DNA of 64,000 bases, taken from NCBI GenBank assembly GCA_002368155.1, contig AP018180.1, forward strand, positions 1,380,896 through 1,444,895, written 5' to 3'. Source of the DNA: Nostoc carneum NIES-2107 (GTDB lineage: Bacteria; Cyanobacteriota; Cyanobacteriia; Cyanobacteriales; Nostocaceae). The notes below the pieces were generated by a model that did no database searches, was not told the DNA's origin, and worked only from the letters and a program-made list of their open reading frames with translations. Both the position numbers and the translations under genes were made by a program. Below are positions 45,475-54,572 of this stretch, in pieces. Numbering within the stretch: the stretch's first letter is position 1; each line of letters opens with the position of its first letter.

Positions 45475-48093
45475 ATGACCAAAAAATTGGCGATCGCTCT
45501 TTTCGGGTTACTCTTCAGTTTAGGTATCCATTGGTTGATACTGGTTGGTGCTGTGCCAGTGGGGGCGAATCAAGGGTTGGGGTTGATGCAGGTGGGGAAC
45601 CAATTTTATGATGCTGGGCAGTTTGCTGCTGCAGCAAAGGTTTGGGGTGAGGCTGCACAGGGATATGAGCAGGCTGGGGAACGCAATCATCAAGCTTTGG
45701 CTTGGAGTTTTGTTTCTCTGGCTAGGCAACAACTCGGAGAATGGCAGCAAGCTAAAGCAGCAATTGATACTAGTTTATCTTTGCTGAATCAGACAGATAA
45801 AGCAAGTTATCGCATCCATGCTCAGGTATTGAATGCTTTGGCGCGGCTGCAATTGTTGGGTGGTAAGGGGGAAGATGGGGCGCAAGCGGCTGGGAAAACT
45901 TGGCAACAGGCGGAGTCTTTCTACAGAAAAGCTGGTGACTCGATGGGGATAATTGGGAGTCAGATTAATCAAGCCCAAGCGCTGCAAAGTTTGGGGCTTT
46001 ATCGTCAAGCTAGGAAGTTATTGGTAGAAATTCGGCAAAGTCTAGAACAATCGCCTGATTCGCGGTTGAAAATTACTGGTTTACGCACCTTAAGCGATAT
46101 CTTTCAACAAGCGGGAGAGTTAGAAGCTGCACAAAAGATGTTGGTGCAGGCCTTAGCAATAGCGGCAAAATTAGAATTGCCGCAAGATGTAAGTATGACT
46201 TTGCTGAGTTTAGGCAATACAGCTCGTACCCAAAAACAAACTCAAAAGGCTCTGGAATACTACCAGCAAGTAGAAACAGTAGCGGCGGATAAATTTCCGC
46301 TGCTGGGGATGCAAGCTCAAATCAATCGCTTGAGTTTACTCATCGAAACCCGTCAGTGGGGTGAGGCTGAGAGTTTGGGGGCAAAAATTCCCCAACCATT
46401 AGCGATTTTACCTCCCGGTCGGTCTGCGATTAACGCTCAAGTTAATTTAGCTAAGAATTTGATTTGTCTGCAACGCCAACGTAGTACACCCATTTGCCCA
46501 CAGGAGAATCAGCAATCTCAGGTAATAAATGAGTCATTAAACTCAGCAATTACTTCAATGTTAAATGCGGCAAGTCAACAAGCCGAAAACTTGCAAGACC
46601 GCCGCACTCAGTCTTATGCTTTGGGCAATCTCGGTCAGTTTTACGAACAGCGAGGGGAATGGCAACAGGCAAAGGCATATACGAACAAAGCCCTCAGTTT
46701 CTCCCAACAGATTCAGGCAGGTGATATTAGTTATCAGTGGCAGTGGCAATTAGGGCGGTTACTGAAACAAGAAGATATACAAGCAGCCATCGCCGCTTAT
46801 TCCCAAGCTGTGAAATCTCTGCAATCAATTCGTAGTGATTTAGTGACGCTGAATCCTGATATTCAATTTGGCTTTCGCGAGGAGGTAGAACCAGTTTATC
46901 GGGAATTAGTGAATTTACTTTTACAAGGTGAGAACCCCAGCCAAGCCAACCTCAAGCAAGCGCGGGAAGCGATTGAAGCGCTACAACTAGCTGAACTCGA
47001 CAACTTCTTTCGGGATGCTTGCGCCGAAGCCAAACCAGAACAGTTGGATAAAATTGTTGATAGCGCCGCTACTCCCACAGCCGTATTTTACGGCATTGTT
47101 TTACCAGACCGCTTGGAATTTATTCTCAAGTTACCCCAGCAAACTAATTTGCTGCACTACAGAACCCCAGTGGCTCAAGCTGAGGTGGAGAGTACCTTAA
47201 AACAACTGCGAGAAAAGCTAGCCCAGCCTAAACCATCGAAAGATTTACTTAAATTATCTCAGCAAGTATATAACTGGCTACTGCGCCCAGCGGAACCAGA
47301 TTTAGGGAAAAATAACATTGATACCTTAGTATTCGTCTTAGATTTTTCCTTACAGAATATACCCCTAGCTGTTCTCGATGATGGTAAACAATATTTAGTA
47401 GAGAAATATGCACTAGCTCTCAGTCCAGGTTTACAGCTGGTGGAATCTCAGCCGTTAACGCAGATTCAACTGAATGTGTTAACCGCCGGAGTCAGCGAAA
47501 GCCGCACCATTGCAGGTAGAAACTTTGATTCCCTCAGCCAAGTTCCCCTAGAACTAGAACAAATTCAAGCGGAAGTAGCCAAAAGTAAACAACTGCTGAA
47601 CTCCCAATTAAGCGCCGCTAACCTCAGACAAGCAGTAGAGTCAGTTCCCTTCTCTGTCATTCACCTAGCGACACATGGTAACTTTAGTTCCAACCCCGAT
47701 GAAACCTTTGTGTTGCTGTGGGATCGGTTACTGCGAGCCAAGAACTTTGATCAGTTGCTAGGAGTAGGCGATCGCATTAATCCCCGTACCATTGAATTAT
47801 TAACCTTGAGTGCTTGCGAAACCGCCACAGGCGACAAACGTGCCACATTAGGTTTAGCCGGAATAGCAGTCAGAGCCGGAGCGCGCAGCACATTGGCGAC
47901 ACTTTGGCAAGTAAAAGATGAATCTACCGCCGCATTTGCGATTCAATTTTACAAGGTGTTAAAGGATGAGAGGTTAACCAAAGCCCAAGCTTTGCGGAAA
48001 GCGCAACTGTATTTAATGGAGAAGCACCCTAACACAAATTATCGCCTACCTTATTACTGGGCCCCCTTTGTTTTAGTGGGTAATTGGTTGTAA
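45475..48093 (+). CDS. CHAT-domain protease with TPR-like repeats
   Basis: 872 residues. The N-terminus is a hydrophobic signal segment (LAIALFGLLFSLGIHWLILV). Residues ~40-440 are TPR-like helical repeats (YDAGQFAAAAKVWGEAAQGY and similar). The C-terminal ~350 residues are the CHAT (caspase-like) peptidase with His734 in HLATHGNFS and Cys781 in LLTLSACETATGD, followed by GARSTLATLWQVKDESTAA and the usual ending YYWAPFVLVGNW. The catalytic pair is intact. CHAT proteins of this type commonly follow a hemagglutinin-like gene and may process it or act in envelope signalling; that role is inferred. Confidence 0.92.
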   Translation: MTKKLAIALFGLLFSLGIHWLILVGAVPVGANQGLGLMQVGNQFYDAGQFAAAAKVWGEAAQGYEQAGERNHQALAWSFVSLARQQLGEWQQAKAAIDTSLSLLNQTDKASYRIHAQVLNALARLQLLGGKGEDGAQAAGKTWQQAESFYRKAGDSMGIIGSQINQAQALQSLGLYRQARKLLVEIRQSLEQSPDSRLKITGLRTLSDIFQQAGELEAAQKMLVQALAIAAKLELPQDVSMTLLSLGNTARTQKQTQKALEYYQQVETVAADKFPLLGMQAQINRLSLLIETRQWGEAESLGAKIPQPLAILPPGRSAINAQVNLAKNLICLQRQRSTPICPQENQQSQVINESLNSAITSMLNAASQQAENLQDRRTQSYALGNLGQFYEQRGEWQQAKAYTNKALSFSQQIQAGDISYQWQWQLGRLLKQEDIQAAIAAYSQAVKSLQSIRSDLVTLNPDIQFGFREEVEPVYRELVNLLLQGENPSQANLKQAREAIEALQLAELDNFFRDACAEAKPEQLDKIVDSAATPTAVFYGIVLPDRLEFILKLPQQTNLLHYRTPVAQAEVESTLKQLREKLAQPKPSKDLLKLSQQVYNWLLRPAEPDLGKNNIDTLVFVLDFSLQNIPLAVLDDGKQYLVEKYALALSPGLQLVESQPLTQIQLNVLTAGVSESRTIAGRNFDSLSQVPLELEQIQAEVAKSKQLLNSQLSAANLRQAVESVPFSVIHLATHGNFSSNPDETFVLLWDRLLRAKNFDQLLGVGDRINPRTIELLTLSACETATGDKRATLGLAGIAVRAGARSTLATLWQVKDESTAAFAIQFYKVLKDERLTKAQALRKAQLYLMEKHPNTNYRLPYYWAPFVLVGNWL

Positions 48094-48509
48094 AGAATAT
48101 GGGTGATAAAGGAGATGAGGGGAGAACTTTACCAAAATTACCTCATCCATAGAGAACATCGGCTCCTTCACAACCAACGCGATCGGGTTGTCTATCAATA
48201 AGATCTCTTTCGTTCACAACCAGATCTCATTCACAACCAACAAGCTAATTTTCTGCACCAAGAGGCTGTACTAGGCGATGTAGTAGATGTAATACCGTTT
48301 TGAAATATAACTTACGCAAAAGTCACGGAAGTACGTCATTACGAGCATAGCGACGTAATCGCCTAAAATTATGGGATTGCTTCCCTACACTACGTTCCGG
48401 TTGCAATAACAAATTTTGCTTATTTAAAATAAAGAATGCGACAGATGGTAGGACATGGCAGTGCCATGCCCTCTAAAAGTGAGCAGGGAGAATTAATTTT
48501 TGGATGTCC
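48094..48509. other. Intergenic gap with a palindromic repeat
   Basis: No gene is seen. A perfect hairpin CATGGCA-G-TGCCATG lies at 48454-48468, in a context (GACATGGCAGTGCCATGCCC) that recurs in cyanobacterial genomes, and degenerate dispersed repeats fill 48320-48400. It could end transcription between the convergent CHAT and DUF928 genes. Confidence 0.5.
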
Positions 48510-48800
48510 TTAATTCCCAGCCCCCAACTGACAGCAAGGTGTAATAGGTTTGTTGGCAAACTCTTGTAAGCCAATATCACCTAGCAATGTTTGCCAATCT
48601 GTGAGCAAGATTTGTGTTTGTGGTTGACGGCGGCGCATTTGGGCTAATAGAGTTATAGCGTCGTACCAGATGCCATTTTCGGCATAGAAAATAACTTGAT
48701 CGCGTTCAGCTAATTGCTGCGGAGGAAGATTATTGCTCAATTTGACTCGTTGAATCCAGCCGTTAACATTGACTGCTTGCGCTTCGCGATCGCAATTCAT
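48510..48800 (-). pseudogene. DUF928 protein, C-terminal fragment
   Basis: The frame reads GWIQRVKLSNNLPPQQLAER, then FYAENGIWYDAITLLAQMRR and GLQEFANKPITPCC, the C-terminal half of DUF928. The normal protein has about 100 more N-terminal residues and a signal peptide, which are absent. The sequence upstream runs through an IS-end-like motif (GGGCTTGCTGAAAAAGTC) into the CAST left end at 48855. DUF928 genes often sit beside hemagglutinin/CHAT genes, so it was probably a third member of that cluster before being cut. Confidence 0.65.
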
Positions 48801-48854
48801 ATTTAGGGCTTGCTGAAAAAGTCATTCCAAGGCAAGAGAAAAATTGACTCAGTA

Positions 48855-49066
48855 TGTACAGTGACTAATTATCTGTCGTCGTGACAAATTAATGTCATCG
48901 AGAAAATCCTTGCACAGTAAAGATTCTAGCGCTTTTATAATTTTCGTCTAACTTCTTTGTAGTGACAAAATAGATGTCATCGTCCGTAATTGTGACAAAT
49001 TAGCTGTCGCTTTCTGAACGACAGAAAAGCTTTTGTGTATTTTCATAATGACAAATTGACTGTCGC
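48855..49066 (+). mobile_element. CAST module A left end with TnsB-binding repeats
   Basis: Starts TGTACAGTGACTAATTATCT, almost the same as the left terminus I recall for the Scytonema CAST. At least five copies of a ~20-bp motif of the form GTGACAAATTA..TGTCATCG follow at 48861, 48881, 48962, 48992 and 49048, the spaced TnsB-binding sites of a Tn7-like end. The transposon begins at 48855 (TGT). The expected 5-bp target duplicate is CAGTA on the left; no right-hand partner was found because the right end is lost. Confidence 0.88.
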
Positions 49067-49116
49067 TTTCTGTATACCTAGAATAACAATATGTATTTAT
49101 AAAAAAGTTATGTATT

Positions 49117-50184
49117 ATGAACAGTCAGCAAAATCCTGATTTAGCTGTTCATACCTTGGCCATTCCTACAGGAGGCTTACAAGGAGAAAGCGATCAACCT
49201 ATTGAGAGGAATGTGATTGTGACACAACTCTCAGAGGAAGCCCAACTCAAGCTAGAGGTAATCCAAAGTTTGCTGGAACCATGCGATCGCACTACCTATG
49301 GTCAGAAGTTGAAAGAAGCTGCGGAAAAACTAGGTGTATCGGTGCGAACTGTGCAGCGACTGGTTAAAAAGTGGGAGCAAGATGGCGTAGTCGGACTCAC
49401 TCAAACTGGTAGGGGTGATAAAGGGAAGCATCGAATTGGTGAGTTTTGGGAAAACTTTATTCTCAAGACCTATCGGGAGGGTAATAAGGGTAGTAAACGC
49501 ATGACTCCCAAACAGGTTGCTTTAAGGGTTCAGGCTAAAGCCCGTGAATTGGAAGACTCTAAGCCGCCCAATTACAGAACCGTGTTACGGGTATTAGCAC
49601 CTGTATTAGAAAAGCAAGAAAAAGCTAAGAATATCCGCAGCCCTGGTTGGCGAGGAACTACACTTTCGGTTAAAACCCGTGAAGGAAAAGATTTATCTGT
49701 AGATTATAGTAACCATGTTTGGCAATGTGACCATACCCGTGTGGATGTATTGCTAGTTGATCAACATGGTGAATTGCTAAGTCGTCCTTGGCTAACAACA
49801 GTAATTGACACCTACTCTCGTTGCATTATGGGTATAAACTTAGGATTTGATGCACCGAGTTCTCAAGTGGTAGCGTTAGCATTACGTCATGCGATTCTGC
49901 CAAAGCGATACGGTTGTGAATATAAACTGCATTGCGAGTGGGGAACTTATGGGAAACCAGAACACTTTTATACAGATGGTGGTAAAGACTTTCGCTCTAA
50001 CCACTTGAGTCAAATTGGCACACAATTGGGTTTTGTTTGTCATTTACGCGATCGCCCTTCTGAAGGCGGAGTAGTAGAGCGTCCTTTCAAAACATTGAAT
50101 GACCAATTATTTTCGACATACTTTTCTCGCTTTTGCTTGCGGGTAAGCTCACCATCATCTATGACTTGTTCATCATCCCCATGA
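49117..50184 (+). pseudogene. tnsB: TnsB of module A, truncated after the catalytic domain
   Basis: The DDE transposase of a type V-K CAST. Residues 1-333 align by eye almost continuously with Scytonema TnsB, with HTH TYGQKLKEAAEKLGVSVRTV and catalytic Asp205 (VWQCDHTRV), Asp287 (FYTDGGKDF) and Glu321 (GGVVERPFK). After NDQLFST (~50116) the next ~22 codons are the antisense of a restriction gene. The missing ~250 residues normally form the C-terminal barrel and the TnsC-contacting tail, so strand transfer in a complete transpososome is not expected. The catalytic triad itself is intact. Confidence 0.9.
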
Positions 50185-51899
50185 TCAGGCGGATTAATTG
50201 GATCGTTGGGTTTAGGCTTGTAAATTTGTACAGGTTCACCATCAAAATCAGGATCGGCAAATAACTGTGTTGCTTTTTTAAAATCGATAATGGTGAAGAA
50301 CATTTTGCCGTAGTCTTCATCAATGCGAGTCCCACGACCAACAATTTGCTTAAATTTAGTCATAGACAGAATGCGCTGATCTAAAACAATCAACTTGCAA
50401 GTTTTAGCATCACCACCAGTCGTCAGTAACTCAGAGGTAGTAACAATCGTCGGATATTTACTTTCCGGGTCGATGAAATTATCTAATTCTGCCTTACCCT
50501 GAGCATCATCCCCAGTAATTCGCATAATGTAGCGGTGATTCTCCGCCACCAAATCAGTATTTTCATTCACCAATGCTACCCGCATCCGTTCTGCGTGGTC
50601 AGTCGTCTCACAAAAAACGATAGTTTTGGCAAAGCGATCGCTTGATTTAAGATAATCAGAAATAATCCGCGCCACTAATTCAGTACGCTTCTCTAAAACC
50701 AGAGTTCTATCAAAATCTCGCTGATTAAATACTTGGTCGGGAATTTCTTTACCATATTTATCCCTTTGTCCTGGCTTTGGTTTCCATCCACTCAAATCTG
50801 TATCAAAATCAATGCGAATTACTTTGTAGGGAGCTAAAAAGCCATCTTCAATCCCTTGTTTGAGTGAATAAGTAAAAATCGAATCGCCAAAATAAAGACT
50901 ATTAGAAACTTCTTCTGTTTCCCTGGGGGTAGCAGTCAAGCCAATCTGCGTTGCACTGCTAAAATATTCTAAAATCTCTCGCCAAGCCGAATCCTCATCC
51001 GCGCTTCCCCGATGACACTCATCTATAATAATTAAGTCAAAAAAATCTGGCGAAAACTGCCGATAAATATTTTTCGCTGCTTCATTTCCCGTCACCGCTT
51101 GATACAGCGAGAGATAAATTTCATAAGATTTATCAACCTGTCGCTGTTTAATTTTGGTCATTCTTGCGCCAAAGGGTTTAAAGTCATTGACTCTAGTTTG
51201 ATCAACCAAAATATTACGATCTGCTAAAAACAGAATACGCTTTTTCGCCCCCGACTTCCACAACCGCCAAATAATCTGAAAAGCCGTAAAAGTCTTACCT
51301 GTACCCGTCGCCATCACTAACAAAATGCGATTTTGTCCCTTAGCGATCGCTTCAATTGTGCGGTTAATGGCAATCTGTTGATAATAGCGTGGCTGTTTTT
51401 TATCAGGACTGGGGTAGTAATCTTGAGCCACAATCGGCTGAATCTCCGAGTCAATCCCCTTCCAATCACAGTATTTTTGCCAAAGTTCCTGCGGTGTCGG
51501 GAACTGGTGAAGAGGAATTTCCCGTTCTCGCTGTCCTTCGCTAATCGTGCGATCGCACATCATAAAAGCGTCGCCATTCGAGCTAAAGATGAATGGTACA
51601 TCAATTAATTCACCAGTTGCGATCGCTTGCTGCATTCCTGCGCTAACACCGTGATTATTATCTTTCGCCTCAATCACAGCCAGTGGTACACCTGGTTTGT
51701 GATACAGCACATAATCAGCGCGTTTCTGCTCACCTCGACTAGCAAGCTTACCCCTCACAATCACCCTACCCTTTGTCAGCGTCACTTCCTCTCGAATCTG
51801 AGTGTTGATATCCCATCCCTGACTAGTTAGAGCAGGTGTAATGTACTTCGTACAAATATCACGTTCACTCAAAGATTTCTTGTCAATTGCTTCTGACAT
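50040..51899 (-). pseudogene. hsdR: Type I restriction enzyme R subunit (EcoEI-type HsdR), 3'-truncated
   Basis: 619 residues read from ATG 51899. The N-terminal nuclease has [21 protein letters not shown] (PD-(D/E)xK type). The SF2 motor has [15 protein letters not shown] (motif I), [11 protein letters not shown] (DECH), GLTATPRE and [15 protein letters not shown] (motif VI). Homology ends at [11 protein letters not shown]; the last ~25 codons are antisense tnsB. The normal C-terminal ~150 residues that bind the methylase are missing, and no hsdM or hsdS is near, so it is a broken cargo gene of the transposon. Confidence 0.85.
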
Positions 51900-51965
51900 A
51901 AAGAAGTTCGGCTTTCGGTTTAGAGGAGGCGCAGTATAATTCTAGACTTAATTCTTGCTTGCTGT

Positions 51966-52072
51966 TAAGTATGAGTCTAGTATTTTGCTATCTAGGAACC
52001 AGGAAACCTATTATTCAACATCAAACTAGCTACTAAAGCTTTTGAGATTGTCCCTTAATTTTTGATGAATAC
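51966..52072 (-). pseudogene. Duplicate of the cvkR 3' end
   Basis: Bases 51966-52072 match 53984-54090 at most positions, including the intergenic stretch before the gene end (ATTCAACATCAAACTAGCTA against ATTCAACATCAAATTAGCTA) and the coding end RIHQKLRDNLKSFSS against RIHQQLRDNLKNFSS. Only the last ~16 codons of cvkR are present; a short dispersed repeat interrupts the rest. It is a relic of a second regulator copy or an insertion-linked duplication. Confidence 0.7.
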
Positions 52073-52117
52073 GTTGGCGTAGCCCGCCGCAGGCCTTACA
52101 CTGCTTTCTACACACAT

Positions 52118-52156
52118 CGTGACTCATAATATCTATAAAATAGTCACGAATCGTGA
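52118..52156. promoter_or_regulatory. Candidate operator of the first small HTH gene
   Basis: A palindrome TCACGAATCGTGA (52144-52156) abuts the GTG start at 52157, with TCGTGACTCA at 52118-52127 upstream. The same core recurs as TCGTGATTCGTGA (52486-52498) after the first HTH gene and ACTCACGACT (52964-52973) after the second. The repetition around both genes suggests binding sites for their HTH products. This is inference from position and symmetry. Confidence 0.5.
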
Positions 52157-52480
52157 GTGATTGTGCAGTTAAGAATAAACCGGGCAATAGACAGCAATCC
52201 CCAGACAACTCAATATAGAATCGATGCGCTCAGTGAGAAGCCTTTGGAGCCTTTGGAATACTGCCAACGATGGGTTGAAATGTCCTCGGATGAGCGGGGA
52301 TATAGAAAAGCTTGTATTGCTGCCCTAGCTGAAGCAACTGGGCTAAGTGAAAGGACTATAGGGAATTGGGGACAAAACTTTGAGAGGCGACCTAACTATG
52401 TAGTCCATATACTACGCATGGCAGATATGCTTAACCAAATTAGAAAAATAGTCTTACCTCCTGATTATCCTCAAAAATAA
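52157..52480 (+). CDS. Small HTH protein, copy 1
   Basis: 107 residues, GTG start. The body is LEPLEYCQRWVEMSSDERGY with the helix-turn-helix ALAEATGLSERTIGNWGQNF followed by RRPNYVVHILRMADMLNQIR and the C-terminal VLPPDYPQK. It is a clear paralogue of the next gene (shared PLEP..YCHRWV, YRKAC, GxxxxT(V/I)..WG..F.RRP, ILR.AD..NQ). A function as a small DNA-binding regulator is likely. The GTG lies immediately after a palindrome, so the protein may repress itself. No family name is known to me. Confidence 0.7.
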   Translation: MIVQLRINRAIDSNPQTTQYRIDALSEKPLEPLEYCQRWVEMSSDERGYRKACIAALAEATGLSERTIGNWGQNFERRPNYVVHILRMADMLNQIRKIVLPPDYPQK

Positions 52481-52639
52481 TTTAGTCGTGATTCGTGAGT
52501 AAAATACTTGTACTATGAGCAGATATTTTCTAACTTGGGTTGAGCAAGCACAGGATTGATGAGAGTAACAGGTTAGCTCACTAGCATTTCTTAATACTCC
52601 CTACCTCTGCTGGCTTAATCAGACTCACCAAGACCAAAG

Positions 52640-52954
52640 ATGCAGACTGGGAGAACCTCCCATCAGAATAACCATCGAATTGATATACTCCGTCAGTTGC
52701 CCCTGGAACCGACGGATTATTGTCACCGTTGGGTAAGTCAGGAACCAGGCCGCAATTATCGCAAAGCCTGCATTAATGCGATCGCCCAAGTTACAGGTAC
52801 TAGCCCAAAAACTGTTAAAGACTGGGGGACAGACTTTCGCCGAAGACCTAAATACGTTACCCGCATCTTACGGCAAGCTGACCTAATCAACCAATTTAGA
52901 CAGCTTGTGGCAAAAGGAATTGTGACTTTACCTCCAGACTTTCCTCAAGATTAA
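52640..52954 (+). CDS. Small HTH protein, copy 2
   Basis: 104 residues from ATG 52640. It shares with copy 1 the pattern LPLEPTDYCHRWVSQE, NYRKACINAIAQVTGTSPKT, VKDWGTDFRRRPKYVTRILR, QADLINQFRQL and the C-terminal TLPPDFPQD. Both lie between the restriction remnant and the DUF262 remnant, as CAST cargo. Tandem copies with common flanking TCGTGA boxes suggest a duplicated regulator, possibly of the neighbouring defence genes. Not a recognised family. Confidence 0.7.
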   Translation: MQTGRTSHQNNHRIDILRQLPLEPTDYCHRWVSQEPGRNYRKACINAIAQVTGTSPKTVKDWGTDFRRRPKYVTRILRQADLINQFRQLVAKGIVTLPPDFPQD

Positions 52955-53044
52955 GCGATCGCGACTCACGACTAACTACCCCAAAAACCCCTTGTTCTGA
53001 CCACAAGGGTCATCTTAGGCTGACGCATAAGAATACCAATCCTG

Positions 53045-53926
53045 TTGATGACAAAAATGGCAGAACATCAAATGAACTCAATCTCTACCTTTGACATCAC
53101 CAAGTATTTTCTCCTTGATGTCATGAAAGACATTAAAACTGGACGTATCCAACTGCCAGATTTTCAGCGAGATTGGGTTTGGGATGATACTCATGTGCGT
53201 CGTCTGATTGCCAGCATATCTTTGGCTTACCCAATTGGCGCAGTCATGATGCTTCAGCAAGGCAATCAACATCGACAATTTAAACCTCGGCTCGTTGATG
53301 GTGTATTAACACCAGAAAATCAGCCGCCAAACTTGTTAATTCTTGATGGACAGCAACGCCTGACAACTTCATTTATGGTGCTACTGTCTCAGCAACCAGT
53401 TATCATCAAAGACCAAAAAAGCCAGAAAATTATCAAAAAGTGGTACTACCTGGATATCCAAATTTGAAGAATCTGCCCGTTTCCTTTATAGCCAAAAAAT
53501 ATTTGATGCAGATGATTTAGCTTACCCCATTCAATTAGTCATCCTTAGCACCATTTTTACTATTCTGGGAGAGCGTTCTCGTTCTTCTCATATACGTTCT
53601 CTGCTGGAACGCTGGTTATGGTGTGGAATGTTCGGTGAAGTATATACACGTTGGAATGAGGCACGAGCCGGGAGAGACGTTATAGAAGTCCCAGAATGGT
53701 TAGCAGGTGGTTCTCTACCGCATCGCACGCTATCTCTCCAAAAACTTTGCGCCGAGATGACTTTGAAGCATTTTTCCAGATGCGGGCCAATAATTTACTA
53801 ACGCTAATTGGAAAAGCAATGGGCAAAAGTTTAAGTTTTGAATCAGTTCAAGATTTTGTTGGTGAGCATAATAACGGTAATGGCAGAGAATATCAGCTTC
53901 ATCCCGAAATTATCACTAATTATTAA
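53045..53926 (+). pseudogene. DUF262 (GmrSD-type) protein, decayed
   Basis: The N-terminal frame (53045-53467) is a textbook DUF262 start: RIQLPDFQRDWVWDDTHVRR, PIGAVMML and the nucleotide-binding LLILDGQQRLTTSF. It stops after KKWYYLDIQI. A second frame then gives ESARFLYSQKIFDADDLAYP and LLERWLWCGMFGEVYTRWNE, and a third LRRDDFEAFFQMRANNLLTL, pieces of the same family further along, with the middle ~150 residues lost. GmrSD-type proteins cut modified phage DNA. It was probably an antiphage cargo gene of the transposon, now dead. Confidence 0.75.
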
Positions 53927-54038
53927 GCTATCAGCATCATAATCGCCGAATTGGCTTAATAAAGGTGTTTGTGACAGCAAACATAACTCTAGCATTATGC
54001 TATGTGGCAACCACATAAGCTATATATTCAACATCAAA

Positions 54039-54491
54039 TTAGCTACTAAAGTTTTTGAGATTGTCTCTTAATTGTTGATGAATGCGATCGCTCCAAAAAG
54101 GAATTACAGTTTGTCCGTGACAAAGTGCTTCTAGCGCCACTTGCTTGTCAAACTCTGCTAATTGCAAAGGTTGTTCAGGCGATCGTGTAGGTAATAACAT
54201 GAGCCGCTTCATCTTTTCTTCTGGAAAAAACTCATCAAATAGCCAAGGTTCCTGTTCGCGCAGCGTTACCAATGCTGCATGGCAAACCTCAAAATTTAAA
54301 CCTATTGATAGCAACTGCTCCATTACTGTTAATGCCAGTAGGTCAGCTTTAGAGTAGTAAACATTACGACCTTTGCCACTACTGTTAACCGTAGGTACTA
54401 TGACTCCCTTCTCTCGCCAATACTGCAATTGGCGGCGAGAGCAATGAGTAATTTCTGATGCTTCTGTGCTTGTGTAGAACTTGTCTTCCAT
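54039..54491 (-). CDS. cvkR: CvkR-type MerR-family repressor of cas12k
   Basis: 150 residues from ATG 54491 (MEDKFYTSTEASEI). ATG 54527 is open too but would overlap the operator and adds no domain. The MerR-like HTH is STEASEITHCSRRQLQYWRE followed by KGVIVPTVNSSGKGRNVYYS. The C-terminal half has no metal-binding Cys cluster. Divergent position directly upstream of cas12k matches the CvkR regulators described for type V-K systems in Anabaena, which repress cas12k and the tracrRNA. The gene is intact although its targets are broken. Its 3' region is duplicated at 51966. Confidence 0.85.
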   Translation of the reverse strand: MEDKFYTSTEASEITHCSRRQLQYWREKGVIVPTVNSSGKGRNVYYSKADLLALTVMEQLLSIGLNFEVCHAALVTLREQEPWLFDEFFPEEKMKRLMLLPTRSPEQPLQLAEFDKQVALEALCHGQTVIPFWSDRIHQQLRDNLKNFSS

Positions 54492-54518
54492 AAAATACAT
54501 CCTATAGAAGCATCTCTT

Positions 54519-54555
54519 AAAACACATATTTTTTTAAAAAAGCATAATGTGTTTT
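54519..54555. promoter_or_regulatory. Candidate CvkR operator / cas12k promoter region
   Basis: An inverted repeat AAAACACAT (54519-54527) and ATGTGTTTT (54547-54555) sits in the short gap between the divergent cvkR and cas12k starts, 17 bases before the cas12k ATG. An ACAT/ATGT half-site pair in this spot fits CvkR-type control. The promoter elements themselves are not resolved. Confidence 0.6.
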
Positions 54556-54572
54556 TGTGATATTTTATTTTT

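Noticed and set aside
52026..52208. 60-codon minus frame as a gene
   Set aside because: Only its last ~16 codons are meaningful, as a copy of the cvkR end; the rest is dispersed repeat and promoter sequence.
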